Positions 45,032 through 54,569 of a DNA stretch of 64,000 nt are shown here, piece after piece; position 1 is the first letter of the stretch; each line of letters starts with the position of its first letter. The translations under genes and the position numbers were made by a program. The notes beneath the pieces were generated by a model that saw only the letters and a program-made list of their open reading frames with translations, had not been told where the DNA came from and did no database searches. The stretch spans positions 62,001-126,000 of the forward strand of contig JAHDXS010000003.1 in assembly GCA_023384135.1 (NCBI GenBank), read 5' to 3'. The stretch comes from Alphaproteobacteria bacterium (GTDB taxonomy: Bacteria; Pseudomonadota; Alphaproteobacteria; Micavibrionales; Micavibrionaceae).

Positions 45032-48000
45032 ACTTAAGGCTGCCCAGCCATGCGGCGAAGGCGGCCTTTGTTTTTTTGTTTGCCTCGGCCAGCAGCTTCG
45101 CATGCCTGAGCGCCTGCTCGGCGTCCGATGTTTTCGCCGCCTTCTCAGATAGCCCGGCCAGACGGCTGACTTCCGCCATTCCGAAATTCGCCGCCATACC
45201 CTTCAGTTCATGCGAGCGCGCCGCCAAGGCCGCGATGTCGCGCGTCTCCAGAACCTGGTCGATCTGCGCGACGATCTCGTCGGCCTTGCTCAAAAACCCT
45301 TCGAGAAGCTTGGTGAATTGTTCCTTGCCCAAAGTATCGACAAGACTGGTCAGCATATCCTGATCCAACAGTTTTTCCGCCTTAACCGGGGCAGGTGCGG
45401 GTTGAGTCATAGCAGGCTTCCTTTCTTGTTCCGCAGGCCGGGCAGGGGGCGCAACGGGAGCAGCGGGGGTAGTGGGGTGTTTAGGCGGAGCAGCGATAGA
45501 GGCGGCGCTCTCTTCACGAGTCCGCTTCTCGGTTTTGAAAAGAGAGTCCGAGCCTCGTTCGGAGGGTTTGGCCGGCGGCGTGGCGGTCCTGCCGGAAGAA
45601 CGGCCGTTATCGGGGGCTGCTCCGCCCTGCTGGGCGAGCAAAAATTTCTGGATCTCAGTTAACTCTTCGTCATCTCCGAAATTGAGATCGTTTTTGCGCT
45701 TTTTGGCGGCTTCGGTAATATCGGCACCGTAATCGAGCGGGTTGACTTCCTCTTTCTCATCCGCCTCCAGCTTCTTTCGGAAAGCATCGAAGGAAAACTC
45801 GCCGTCCTGGGCAGGGGCCTCTTTTCCAATGGAACTCGCGGAGTCATCCTCATACAGTTCGCGTTCGTCGAACTCGATTCCCAATTCCTTGGTCGCCAGC
45901 GACGCGAAGGGGTCAGCCGAAGATTTCGGGGGCAGGGGCCGATCGAATACGCCTCTTGAAGCATTATAAATAATCTCGTTCAAACGCCGCCCGTCAATCG
46001 GCTTGGCCAGAACCCCGTTCATCTTTGCCGCGTAAATCTCTTCGATCTCGTCAGGCATGACATTTCCGGTCAGCGCGATGATCGGCGTGCGGGCAACATC
46101 CTCGTTCGAGTTCGCGCGGATCTTGCGGGCGGCGTCCAGCCCGTTCATCCCGCTCATCTGGATATCCATGAAGATCAGGCGCGGGCGCTCTTGCTCGCAA
46201 AGCTGGATCGCCTCGAAACCGTTGGCGGCCAGAAGCACTTCGTGGCCGTACTTCGACAAAAGCCCGTCAAGCACCTTGCGGTTCATCTCGTTATCTTCGA
46301 CCACCAGAATCCGGATCGGATCGGTCTTAAGCTCCTCATCGCTCAGCGGCGCTGCGACTTCGACCGCCTCATCTTCGACGGCCATCGGCAACTCGAAGTA
46401 AAACTCCGTTCCTTTGCCCACTTCGCTGCGCACGCGGATTTTTCCGCCCATCGCATCGACCAGCTTGTCGGAAATCGCAAGCCCGAGGCCCGTCCCGCCA
46501 TACTGCCGCGTAATACTGGCCTCCGCCTGCGTGAAGGGCGTAAACAACTTGAGCTGCGCCTCCTTGGAGATGCCGATCCCCGAATCGATCACCGAGAACA
46601 AAATAAGCGTCGTTCCGTCCGGATGGCCCTCGCCTTTCTCTGATTTGCGTGAGCTGATGCGGATCGTCACGCCGCCTTCATGCGTAAATTTAAGGCCGTT
46701 ATTAACCAGATTAAGCAGGATCTGCCGGATACGCGTCGGGTCGCCCCAGACCGTATGCGGAAGGTCCGGCGCCGTCTCAAGCCGCAGCGAAAGATTTTTC
46801 TGCGCCGCATGCCCGGACATCAGCGTCACGACATCCTGCGCAAGACGCGGCAGGTCGAACTGAACCTCTTCGATATCCATGCTGCCGCGCTCGATCTTCT
46901 CGAAGTCGAGAATGTCGTTCAGCAACGTCATCATGGTCTGGCCGGACTTTTTGATCGTGTCGACGTAATCGGCTTGCGTCTTGTTCATGTTGGTGTCCTG
47001 TAACAGCTGCACCATCCCCATGATCCCAGTCATCGGCGTGCGGATCTCATGGCTGACCACCGCCAGAAACGCCGATTTTGCCATGTTGGCGCGGTCAGCG
47101 ATTTCCTTCGCGTGTCGCATCTCTTCCGCCCGTTGAATCTCGCGCTCCCGCAACTCGCTCATCAATTCCCGCTCGCGCTCGATGACGCGCAGAAGCCGCG
47201 CCTGATCAGCCGCTTCCTTTGATTTCTGCATACGCGCGACCGTCTGGTCGTCATGCTTTTGTCGCATGGCTTCCTTCTTGCGGACATCCTCCTCATGTGT
47301 GAGGCTCCGCACGCTCGCCAGAACAAACAGTGCCGATTGGGGAATGAAGGCCAGCCAGAAGGCCTGTATGTTATAGATGCTGAAGGGCAGAATTTCCGTT
47401 ACGCCAAGGCTCAGAAACATAAAGACGAACAGATGCACAAACCAGCCTGCGCAGAAGGCCCGCGTAACCGCCTGCATCGTGTCGTCAAGGAACAGGCTGA
47501 TCACGATGATTCCGATATAGGCAAGAATAACGCACGCCGAAAACAGGGCGAAACCGGTAACGCCCGCATTAAAGACAAAGACATAAGCGGCGGCGCTGCC
47601 AGCCGTAAGCGCGCAGAGAATGAACAAAATCGCATTTTCGATCGGATGATCGCTGTGTTCCACACGCAGGTGCGCCCGCGTATGCAGAAGTGCTGCGATC
47701 ACCGAAATAACATAGAACCCCAGCAGAACCGGCCCTTGTAAAAAGACACTGGCCACGAAAACCTGGTTAAGACAGAAAAACAGCACGCAAATCGAAGAAA
47801 AATAAGCAAGAAGGAAAATATAAGCCGAGTGCCGGGTCATATATAGGAAGGCTGTAAAGACGGCCATAACCATGACAAAAAACAGCCCGCCCAGAAGTGT
47901 GCTGACATCGCCTGATAAAAGCGAAGCCATGAATTGCTTTTGAGAGAGCAGCCTGGGCGAGAGGGAAACGCCAAGCCCCGCATCCGGTTTGACGTAGATC

Positions 48001-48602
48001 GCAATAATATTGTTCGTCTTGGGCTGAACCGTGACGGGCACTGAAATGCCGAGGAAAACATCCGCAGGTAACGGAACATCCACGCTATCCGAAAGCCCGG
48101 AGAGCTTGAGTCCGCTGGACAGCGCGAACACGCTGTTCGTCGTAAGGTTGACGACGGCAATATCCCGCGCAAGGCTAAGACGGCCGTCCTGAACATCGCC
48201 AAAATCAAGAACCCATTCCCGAACGTCGCTGTCGTTATAAACCTCAAAAGTAATCCAGAACGCCTGACTTGATAACGGCATCGTCAGAAGTTCATGCTCC
48301 TGTTTTTCCCCTTTAAGGCCTTTATGCTGAAAGCTCTCTTTAAGCGTCTGAATATTCACCGTACCGTCCGGATCGGCCGTGATGTAGCTGTACGGACCAA
48401 CCGGGATCGACTCCGTCGAGGCTGTTAAAACCGCGCCCGAACCTCTGGACGCCTGCTGTTGTAAAGTCGCGGCGGCCAGGGCAAAAGTCGAAAAAAGCAA
48501 GAGTGTTAAGATCAAAAGGGCCAGCAACAACGGCTCAGCAAGCCGATGTTTCAAAGGATCCCTTCGCATGGCGAAGGATGATATAGGCCAAGAGGTAATC
48601 AT
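45030..48602 (-). CDS. Hybrid sensor histidine kinase with 7TM DISM sensor, receiver and HPt
   Basis: A 1190-residue membrane sensor. A signal/TM segment comes first (LLLALLILTLLLFSTFALA), then an extracytoplasmic DISMED2-like beta domain (about residues 70-220) and seven helices of the 7TMR-DISM type. A coiled linker leads to HisKA with H518 in SHEIRTP; the ATPase has NLVNNGLKF, DSGIGI and GGTGLGL. A receiver domain follows, with phospho-acceptor D813 in FMDIQM. A long Pro/Ala/Glu-rich linker precedes a C-terminal HPt domain with H1131 in RSHELKGMAANFG. This is a complete phosphorelay in one chain, but no response regulator gene is adjacent. The ATG at 48602 is used; an in-frame ATG at 48569 is possible. 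Confidence 0.92.
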   Translation of the reverse strand: MITSWPISSFAMRRDPLKHRLAEPLLLALLILTLLLFSTFALAAATLQQQASRGSGAVLTASTESIPVGPYSYITADPDGTVNIQTLKESFQHKGLKGEKQEHELLTMPLSSQAFWITFEVYNDSDVREWVLDFGDVQDGRLSLARDIAVVNLTTNSVFALSSGLKLSGLSDSVDVPLPADVFLGISVPVTVQPKTNNIIAIYVKPDAGLGVSLSPRLLSQKQFMASLLSGDVSTLLGGLFFVMVMAVFTAFLYMTRHSAYIFLLAYFSSICVLFFCLNQVFVASVFLQGPVLLGFYVISVIAALLHTRAHLRVEHSDHPIENAILFILCALTAGSAAAYVFVFNAGVTGFALFSACVILAYIGIIVISLFLDDTMQAVTRAFCAGWFVHLFVFMFLSLGVTEILPFSIYNIQAFWLAFIPQSALFVLASVRSLTHEEDVRKKEAMRQKHDDQTVARMQKSKEAADQARLLRVIERERELMSELREREIQRAEEMRHAKEIADRANMAKSAFLAVVSHEIRTPMTGIMGMVQLLQDTNMNKTQADYVDTIKKSGQTMMTLLNDILDFEKIERGSMDIEEVQFDLPRLAQDVVTLMSGHAAQKNLSLRLETAPDLPHTVWGDPTRIRQILLNLVNNGLKFTHEGGVTIRISSRKSEKGEGHPDGTTLILFSVIDSGIGISKEAQLKLFTPFTQAEASITRQYGGTGLGLAISDKLVDAMGGKIRVRSEVGKGTEFYFELPMAVEDEAVEVAAPLSDEELKTDPIRILVVEDNEMNRKVLDGLLSKYGHEVLLAANGFEAIQLCEQERPRLIFMDIQMSGMNGLDAARKIRANSNEDVARTPIIALTGNVMPDEIEEIYAAKMNGVLAKPIDGRRLNEIIYNASRGVFDRPLPPKSSADPFASLATKELGIEFDERELYEDDSASSIGKEAPAQDGEFSFDAFRKKLEADEKEEVNPLDYGADITEAAKKRKNDLNFGDDEELTEIQKFLLAQQGGAAPDNGRSSGRTATPPAKPSERGSDSLFKTEKRTREESAASIAAPPKHPTTPAAPVAPPARPAEQERKPAMTQPAPAPVKAEKLLDQDMLTSLVDTLGKEQFTKLLEGFLSKADEIVAQIDQVLETRDIAALAARSHELKGMAANFGMAEVSRLAGLSEKAAKTSDAEQALRHAKLLAEANKKTKAAFAAWLGSLK

Positions 48603-48738
48603 CTTACCGATTATTTTTTAAAAATGCCCCAGGGAACGCAGAAAACAAAACGCAGGAACGGTACTCTACACACAGCAGAGTGCCCCAAAATAGTTAAGGT
48701 TTGCTTAGAAAAACGAAGAGAACGAGGACTGCTGCGTA

Positions 48739-48897
48739 TTATGAAAAATCAATAAACGCAAGAGCCAGAACGGCCAGAAGCAGAGCCGTTGCGATTGTGG
48801 CATATTTCCCGCCCTTCGCGAAGGCCGACCACATGGCCTGTGCCTCGTCCAGCGCCTTGGGGTCAACGTCAACCGCCTGATGTCCATGATCGCCCAT
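48739..48897 (-). CDS. aa3-type cytochrome c oxidase subunit IV
   Basis: A 52-residue protein. The N-terminal part is polar (MGDHGHQAVDVDPKALDEAQ), then AMWSAFAKGGKYATI and one membrane helix (ATALLLAVLALAFIDF). The H...A...W..F.K...Y..I pattern followed by a single TM fits the small subunit IV of alphaproteobacterial aa3 oxidases (COX_IV-like, PF07835). AGGAGAGGCAGAT before the ATG at 48897 is a good ribosome binding site. The other oxidase subunits are not nearby, so it is an orphan subunit gene. It lies downstream of purN with 87 bases between them. Confidence 0.75.
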   Translation of the reverse strand: MGDHGHQAVDVDPKALDEAQAMWSAFAKGGKYATIATALLLAVLALAFIDFS

Positions 48898-48984
48898 ATC
48901 TGCCTCTCCTTCCGGAAATAATCGTTACCTTATGAATAACCGCAAATCCGCCCCGCCTTCAAGGCCGGAATAGGAAACCCGGCT

Positions 48985-49572
48985 CTATTTTAACAGACTC
49001 CGCGCCACGATCCTTACGGCCTCGGGATAGGCGGCGTGCTCCTGCTCCAGAACCCGTTCGCCCAGCGTATCGGGCGTATCGCCGGGCAGCACAGGCACGC
49101 GCTTTTGCACGATGATAGGCCCGCTATCCATTTCCGGCACCACATAATGCACGGTGCAGCCTGCCTCGCTTTGTCCGTCCGCCAGCGCCCGCGCATGTGT
49201 GTCCAGCCCCTTATAGTCGGGCAGGAGCGAGGGATGGATATTGATCATCCGCCCCGGCCAGAGATTCACGAATTCCGGGGTCAGGATGCGCATGAACCCG
49301 GCCAGAACGACCAGATTGGCACCGCTTTTCACGATCTCGGCATGCACGGCCATGTCAAAGCTTAAACGGTCGGGGAAATCCTTGTGGTTGACGACGACCG
49401 TGGGCAACTCCCCGGCAAGCGCGAATTTAAGACCCTCGGCCTCTGCGCGGTTTGAAAGCACAAGGGCAATTTTTGCGGGAAACGCCTCATCGGCGCAGGC
49501 ATCCATCAGGGCCTTGAGATTACTGCCCCGCCCGGAGATCAGGACGGCAAGTTTGAGTTTATTTACGCCCAT
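48985..49572 (-). CDS. purN: Phosphoribosylglycinamide formyltransferase
   Basis: A 195-residue GAR transformylase of normal size, acting in the third step of purine synthesis with 10-formyl-THF. It starts KLAVLISGRGSNLKAL; the GFMRILTPEFV strand and INIHPSLLPDYKGLDTHARAL carry the catalytic Asn/His motif; DSGPIIVQKRVPVL precedes the last Asp. Its start overlaps the end of purM by 10 bases, showing coupled translation in the order purM-purN. Confidence 0.96.
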   Translation of the reverse strand: MGVNKLKLAVLISGRGSNLKALMDACADEAFPAKIALVLSNRAEAEGLKFALAGELPTVVVNHKDFPDRLSFDMAVHAEIVKSGANLVVLAGFMRILTPEFVNLWPGRMINIHPSLLPDYKGLDTHARALADGQSEAGCTVHYVVPEMDSGPIIVQKRVPVLPGDTPDTLGERVLEQEHAAYPEAVRIVARSLLK

Positions 49573-50663
49573 ACCGCGTCCATATTCGCGATCTCGATGG
49601 GGGCCTCGCCGGATTGTCGCGCGGCCACGGTCCCGATCCGGTAGACGGTTTCGCCCGCGTCGCGCAGCGCCGTCTCGATGGCGTCCGCGCCTTCAGGATC
49701 GCAAACAACCGCCATGCCGATCCCGCAGTTTAACGTCCGCGCCAGATCCCCGGCGCTCAGCTTTCCGGCGGTCTTGAGCCATTGAAAGACCGGGAGCAGG
49801 GGCCAGCTTTTCGCGTCCAGCTTGACCGTAAGCGCCTCGGGCACCACGCGGGGAATATTCTCGGTCAGCCCGCCGCCCGTGATATGAGCAAGGCCCCGGA
49901 TCGCCGGACGACCCTTGGAGTCGTTGACTTTGAGCGCCGCCAGAAGGGGCTTCACGTAAAGCCGCGTCGGCACCAGCAGCGCGTCGGCCAAAGTCTTGCT
50001 GCCATATGAATCCTTGAAAGGAACCGCCGACTCATAGGAAAGCCCGCTATCGCGCACGATCTTGCGCACCAGCGAATAGCCGTTGGAATGAACCCCGCTG
50101 GAGGCGATGCCCAGAACAACATCGCCCGCTTGCATGGTTTCGCCCGTAATGATCCGGTCGCGGTTCACCGCGCCCACCGAAAACCCCGCGAGGTCGTAAT
50201 CCCCCGGCGCATAGAGCCCCGGCATCTCCGCCGTCTCCCCGCCGATCAAGGCGCACCCGGAGCCCGCGCACCCGTCCGCGATCCCGGCGATGACCGTTTC
50301 AGCCACGTCGTTGGCCAGCTTGCCCGTGGCAAAATAATCAAGGAAAAACAAAGGTTCGGCACCTTGAACGACCAGATCGTTCACGCACATCGCCACAAGG
50401 TCGATCCCGATCGTCTCGTGCCGGTTGGTCTCGATGGCGATCTTGATCTTCGTTCCCACCCCGTCCGTTGAGGAAACAAGGATCGGATCGCTGTAACCGG
50501 CCGCCTTAAGGTCGAAGAGCGCCCCGAAACCGCCAATACCCGACATAACCCCGCTCCGCTTGGTTTTGCCGACATGAAGTTTAATCCGTTCGACCAGGTC
50601 GGCGGCGGCGTCGATATCCACGCCGGCCTCTTTGTACGCGCTGTTCTTGATGGTTTCGCTCAT
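49563..50663 (-). CDS. purM: Phosphoribosylformylglycinamidine cyclo-ligase
   Basis: A 366-residue AIR synthetase of normal length. It starts YKEAGVDIDAAADLVERIK, has VSSTDGVGTKIKIA, ALIGGETAEMPG and HITGGGLTENIPRVVP, all typical. It makes AIR from FGAM and ATP in purine synthesis. The frame could be read from a TTG at 50672, but ATG 50663 fits the family start. Divergent from the DUF2066 gene with an 82-base gap, and coupled to purN downstream. Confidence 0.96.
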   Translation of the reverse strand: MSETIKNSAYKEAGVDIDAAADLVERIKLHVGKTKRSGVMSGIGGFGALFDLKAAGYSDPILVSSTDGVGTKIKIAIETNRHETIGIDLVAMCVNDLVVQGAEPLFFLDYFATGKLANDVAETVIAGIADGCAGSGCALIGGETAEMPGLYAPGDYDLAGFSVGAVNRDRIITGETMQAGDVVLGIASSGVHSNGYSLVRKIVRDSGLSYESAVPFKDSYGSKTLADALLVPTRLYVKPLLAALKVNDSKGRPAIRGLAHITGGGLTENIPRVVPEALTVKLDAKSWPLLPVFQWLKTAGKLSAGDLARTLNCGIGMAVVCDPEGADAIETALRDAGETVYRIGTVAARQSGEAPIEIANMDAVWA

Positions 50664-50745
50664 GGTGCCCAATACATGTTGCTCTGTAATGCCCGATCGT
50701 TATAAAACTAAGCGAAGCAATAATTTTACGCGGATCATTGAGATT

Positions 50746-52080
50746 ATGGGCATATCCTATCGGGCGTCATACTGCAAGAGCGCAATAGTTTCTGCGGTTT
50801 TTCTGCTGGTTTTGGTCTTGGCCGCTGGGCAGGTCCGGGCGCAAGAATCGCCCCTGACGGTCGAAAACGTGCAAGTAGATGTGACGGCCGAAAACTCGGT
50901 CGCCGCGCAGGATAAGGCGTTTCAGGAGGCCCAAATCAAGGCCTTCAAAATGCTGGCCGACCGCCTTGTTGCCGAAGGAAAGATCACGGGCTACCGCACG
51001 CCGGACCCCATCACCATCGGTGCCATGGTTAAGGATTATGAGGTCACAAACGAAAAACTTTCCGCTGTTCGATATGTTGGAACCTATACCTTCCGCTTCC
51101 GCGAAAGCGCCGTGCAGAAGTATTTCGGCGTCGGCTCGCTCGGCACCGTGCAGGCCCAAAAAACCCCCTCCATACCCGGAGCCGATCCGCAGCAACAGGT
51201 CGCGCAGGCCGAGCCCGCCAAACCCCTTCTGGTTCTTCCCTTCTACAAGGTCGGGCAAACCCTGAGAGTCTGGCAGGACAGCAACCTCTGGCTCAAAGCA
51301 TGGGGAACCGACCTACGGGCAGGCTCGAAGCCCGTGGAGATTCCCATCGGCGATCTGATGGATGTGGCCGATATCGGCGAAACGGAGGGCGTCCGTTTCA
51401 ACCCGTCAGGACTTGCCCGGATGCTGACCCGCTATGGCGCCGGGGATGCCGCGATTATTGTTGCGTCCGCAGATGATCGTCTGGCGGCTGTTGGTTCTGA
51501 TAATTCGGCCGCTTCCGGCGCTTTGACACTCACTTTTTACCGCACGGATCGCCAGAAGGCCGAGCCTGTGCAGGAATTGGCCTTGTCGCCGTCTCCGGGC
51601 GAAAACCGCAAGCAGTTCTTCGCCCGCGCCGTCGCCTCGGCCTATGCTGCTCTCAACGGCGATTGGAAATCTAAAACCCTGACCCGGCCCTCCGGCCCGG
51701 CGCAGATGTATATCGTCCATGTGCCCGTTCGGTCGATCAGCCAGTGGGTCAAGGTCCAGCAAGCCCTGCGTGGCACCGAAGGTGTCTCGCAAATGTCTGT
51801 CCTCTCCCTCAAACCGCGCGAGGCGTTCGTGCGCTTCAGCTTCGCGGGCGATGCGTCCTTGCTGCGCGAAACGCTGGCAGAAAGGGGGCTTCAGCTGGGA
51901 CAACCCTATGCGAACAAAGGCGGTGTGCGCTTTGCAGGCGTAGGAAATTCGACCACGGTCAAGGAAATTTATGATCTGGGCGTGTCGGAAAACAGCCGCC
52001 CCGCGACCTTCTACCGCCCCCCGGGCGCGGAGGCGGGGCAGACGGCCCCGGGTGAAAACCGGGATGTCCATACCTTCTAA
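50746..52080 (+). CDS. DUF2066 domain protein, exported
   Basis: A 444-residue protein from the ATG at 50746. A Sec signal peptide (KSAIVSAVFLLVLVLAAGQVRA) precedes QESPLTVENVQVDVTAENSVAAQDKAFQEAQIKAF, the opening typical of DUF2066. The next part has FRFRESAVQKYFG, then a Pro-rich stretch and a beta/alpha region; the C-terminus contains SQWVKVQQALRG...VSQMSVLSLKPREAFVRF. A longer frame to 50632 lies inside the divergent purM start and is rejected. Likely periplasmic or anchored; function unknown. In this lineage it accompanies purM, perM and hda. Confidence 0.8.
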   Translation: MGISYRASYCKSAIVSAVFLLVLVLAAGQVRAQESPLTVENVQVDVTAENSVAAQDKAFQEAQIKAFKMLADRLVAEGKITGYRTPDPITIGAMVKDYEVTNEKLSAVRYVGTYTFRFRESAVQKYFGVGSLGTVQAQKTPSIPGADPQQQVAQAEPAKPLLVLPFYKVGQTLRVWQDSNLWLKAWGTDLRAGSKPVEIPIGDLMDVADIGETEGVRFNPSGLARMLTRYGAGDAAIIVASADDRLAAVGSDNSAASGALTLTFYRTDRQKAEPVQELALSPSPGENRKQFFARAVASAYAALNGDWKSKTLTRPSGPAQMYIVHVPVRSISQWVKVQQALRGTEGVSQMSVLSLKPREAFVRFSFAGDASLLRETLAERGLQLGQPYANKGGVRFAGVGNSTTVKEIYDLGVSENSRPATFYRPPGAEAGQTAPGENRDVHTF

Positions 52081-52143
52081 GGCGTCGCGACACTGCGCGA
52101 AGCCTGAGCCGCCGGATCCAACCGCAAGGATAAGCAGGGAAGA

Positions 52144-53262
52144 ATGTCCTACACGCCACTAAAACCAACGACACATCTAATCTTCTGGGCCGCCGCCGGC
52201 CTCGTCTTCCTTCTGGTTGTGTTCTATTTGCGCTCTGCCTTGCTGCCTTTCGTGTTAGGCGCGGCGGTGGCGTACCTGCTGAACCCGGCGGTGACGAGGC
52301 TCGGCCATGCCGGTCTCTCTCGCGGGCCCGCCGCGTTGCTCATCCTCGGTGGCTTCATGCTGGCCGTGCTGGCGCTGGCCTCTGTCATCCTGCCCATCCT
52401 CATCCGCGAGATCGCCGAACTGGCCCGTAACGCCCCCGAATACCTAAAGGCTCTGGTTGAACACCTCCGCCCTTTGATCTCCCGTGTCGAGGCCGCGCTG
52501 GGCGTCACGCATGACGAGGCGGTCGAAAACCTCCTGAAAAACGGCAGCGGTCCGGCGGTCGATACCCTCAACATGATCGCCCGTAACCTGCTATCGGGCG
52601 GGCAGGCGGTGCTCGATGCGCTCTCCGTCCTGTTCATCATGCCCATCGTCGCCTATTTCCTGATGAAGGACTGGCCCGCCCTCACCAAATGGATTCACGA
52701 TCTGATTCCCCGCCACGCCCGCGAAACGGCGGATGGCATTCTGGGCGAAATCGACCGCAAGCTCTCCGGGTTCGTGCGCGGCCAGATTGCCGTCGCCTTG
52801 ATCCTCGGCGTGGCTTATGCGCTCTGCCTGACGCTCGCGGGCCTGAAATACGGCTTCATCATCGGTCTCAGCTCGGGCATCCTTTCGGTCATTCCCATGG
52901 TCGGCTCGGCGGTTGGTTTGGTCGTGAGCTTGGCGGTCGCATGGTTCCAGACGGCGGACGTGACGTTCGTGCTGATTATCGGCGCGATCTTTTTGATCGG
53001 GCAGGCGATCGAGGGGAATGTCCTCACACCCAAACTCGTGGGCGACAGCGTAGGCTTGCACCCGCTCTGGATTTTCTTCGCGCTCCTCGCCGGGGCAAGC
53101 CTGCTCGGGATAGTCGGCATGTTCCTCGCCGTTCCGGTCACCGCCGTGATCGGCGTGCTCTCCGCATACCTGCTTGAGCAGTATAAAAAAAGCCAGTATT
53201 ACAACGACCTCGATAAGGCGCCTGATGAAACGAAAAAGCCTCGCCGGGTGAAAAAGACGTGA
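52144..53262 (+). CDS. AI-2E family transporter (PerM-like)
   Basis: A 372-residue inner-membrane protein with eight or so hydrophobic helices. The N-terminal pair LIFWAAAGLVFLLVVFYLR and LLPFVLGAAVAYLLNPAV is followed by the PerM-type helical insertion, and the later helices include FIIGLSSGILSVIPMVGSAVGLVVSL. The name reflects the TqsA homologue; most members probably move small organic compounds. The stop overlaps the GTG start of the hda gene (GTGA), so the two are coupled. SD is weak. Substrate unknown. Confidence 0.87.
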   Translation: MSYTPLKPTTHLIFWAAAGLVFLLVVFYLRSALLPFVLGAAVAYLLNPAVTRLGHAGLSRGPAALLILGGFMLAVLALASVILPILIREIAELARNAPEYLKALVEHLRPLISRVEAALGVTHDEAVENLLKNGSGPAVDTLNMIARNLLSGGQAVLDALSVLFIMPIVAYFLMKDWPALTKWIHDLIPRHARETADGILGEIDRKLSGFVRGQIAVALILGVAYALCLTLAGLKYGFIIGLSSGILSVIPMVGSAVGLVVSLAVAWFQTADVTFVLIIGAIFLIGQAIEGNVLTPKLVGDSVGLHPLWIFFALLAGASLLGIVGMFLAVPVTAVIGVLSAYLLEQYKKSQYYNDLDKAPDETKKPRRVKKT

Positions 53263-53990
53263 GCGCTCAAGAGTCCCTAATTCAGACGCCCGACCCCGAA
53301 GCAAAGCCGCTGAGCCAGATCCCGTTCGATCTGCCGTTCCGCTCCGCCATGGGTCGCGCCGATTTTCTGATCGGCAAAAGCAACGAGGCCGCCGTCGGTT
53401 GGATCGACAAATGGCCGGATTGGACCGCCCCCATGCTCACCCTGCACGGCCCCGCCGCATCGGGCAAGACGCATCTCTGCGCGGTTTGGTCCGCCCGCTC
53501 CGGCGCCGTCTTCATCAAGCCCGAACGATTGCTGGAGGAGCCCGCCGATGCGCTTTTCGAAGCCGGCCCCGCCCTGATCCTCGACGGGCTCGACCCGTGG
53601 ATCGGCGACCGCGAGGCCGAAACTTCGCTTTTCCATCTCTATAATCTTTTACGCGAGGAGCGCCGCGTGATGATGGTCACCATGCGCACCCCGCCATCCT
53701 CTCTGGACTTCGCTATTCCCGATCTGTCATCGCGCTTTCGCGCAGCGCCCGTCGTAACGATCCAACCGCCCGACGATACGCTTTTGGCCGCGCTGCTCAT
53801 CAAGCAATTCGCAGACCGTCAGTTAAAGGTGGGGGAAGACGTCATTGCCTATATCCTGCCGCGCATGGAGAGATCATTTGCCGCCGCTCGGGAAATCGTC
53901 GGTCTCGCCGACCATATGGCCCTCGCCGAAAAAAGCCGGATATCAATTCCGCTTATGCGCCGTGTTTTGAGCAGCCTGCAATCGCCCTAG
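53259..53990 (+). CDS. hda: DnaA-like AAA+ protein Hda
   Basis: A 243-residue protein of the DnaA ATPase domain without DnaA domain IV. It starts with a polar segment containing QIPFDLPFRSAMGRADFLIGKSNEAA, typical of alphaproteobacterial Hda/HdaA. The Walker A is GPAASGKTHL, the Walker B region is ALILDGLDPW, and the sensor region is PDLSSRFRAAPVV. It acts with the beta clamp to promote DnaA-ATP hydrolysis after replication initiation. GTG start overlapping the perM-like gene. Ends 13 bases from the convergent sixA-like gene. Confidence 0.88.
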   Translation: MSAQESLIQTPDPEAKPLSQIPFDLPFRSAMGRADFLIGKSNEAAVGWIDKWPDWTAPMLTLHGPAASGKTHLCAVWSARSGAVFIKPERLLEEPADALFEAGPALILDGLDPWIGDREAETSLFHLYNLLREERRVMMVTMRTPPSSLDFAIPDLSSRFRAAPVVTIQPPDDTLLAALLIKQFADRQLKVGEDVIAYILPRMERSFAAAREIVGLADHMALAEKSRISIPLMRRVLSSLQSP

Positions 53991-54003
53991 AAAAAGCAAC
54001 GGA

Positions 54004-54561
54004 CTAAGTCCACCGCGCAGGCGTGGCGGGGGCGTTGTAATCCAGCGCGTCCATGAAATCAACGATCTCCGCACTCTGCGGCCCCAGATCGCCCCAGTCG
54101 TCCCCCGCGAAGGAATAGACCGCAAGCGTCCCCGGCTTGAAGCCGTTCTGTACGCGCTGAAACAGCGACTCTCCGCCTCCGCCCGCAAGAACCCGTGCAA
54201 GCTGGCCGATGCTGGGATTGTGTGAGATAAGAAGCAGCCGGTCAAACGCCGGACCAATATTCTGGATCGCCGCCAGCAAATCGCCCGCGCTCCCGCTATA
54301 GAGAATCGCCGGATACGAAATCTCCACATTTCCAATCCGCGCCTCGAGTGGCTCCAACGTCTGCCGCGTGCGCACGGCGGGCGAGCAGAGCACAGAGTCG
54401 GGAAGATAACCCTTCAAACCCATGACCTTGGCCAACGCCTTGGCATCCTCAACGCCCTTAGGCGCAAGGGCGCGTTTGCGGTCTTCCTGTCCGGCCTCCG
54501 CCGGAAGGGTAAGCGCATGGCGCAGAAGATAAAGCTGCTTTGCAGGGTTGTCCGTAGTCAT
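54004..54561 (-). CDS. SixA-type histidine phosphatase
   Basis: A 185-residue small histidine phosphatase. YLLRHALTLPAEAG near the start supplies the catalytic His/Arg; LISHNPSIGQLARVL carries the second His; SPAVRTRQTLEPL carries the usual Arg. Architecture matches SixA, which dephosphorylates phosphohistidine in HPt domains. The rnd stop lies 8 bases upstream, so they are co-transcribed. It is a possible partner for the HPt domain of the hybrid kinase at 45030-48602, but that is inference. Confidence 0.8.
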   Translation of the reverse strand: MTTDNPAKQLYLLRHALTLPAEAGQEDRKRALAPKGVEDAKALAKVMGLKGYLPDSVLCSPAVRTRQTLEPLEARIGNVEISYPAILYSGSAGDLLAAIQNIGPAFDRLLLISHNPSIGQLARVLAGGGGESLFQRVQNGFKPGTLAVYSFAGDDWGDLGPQSAEIVDFMDALDYNAPATPARWT

Positions 54562-54569
54562 AAGGAATT

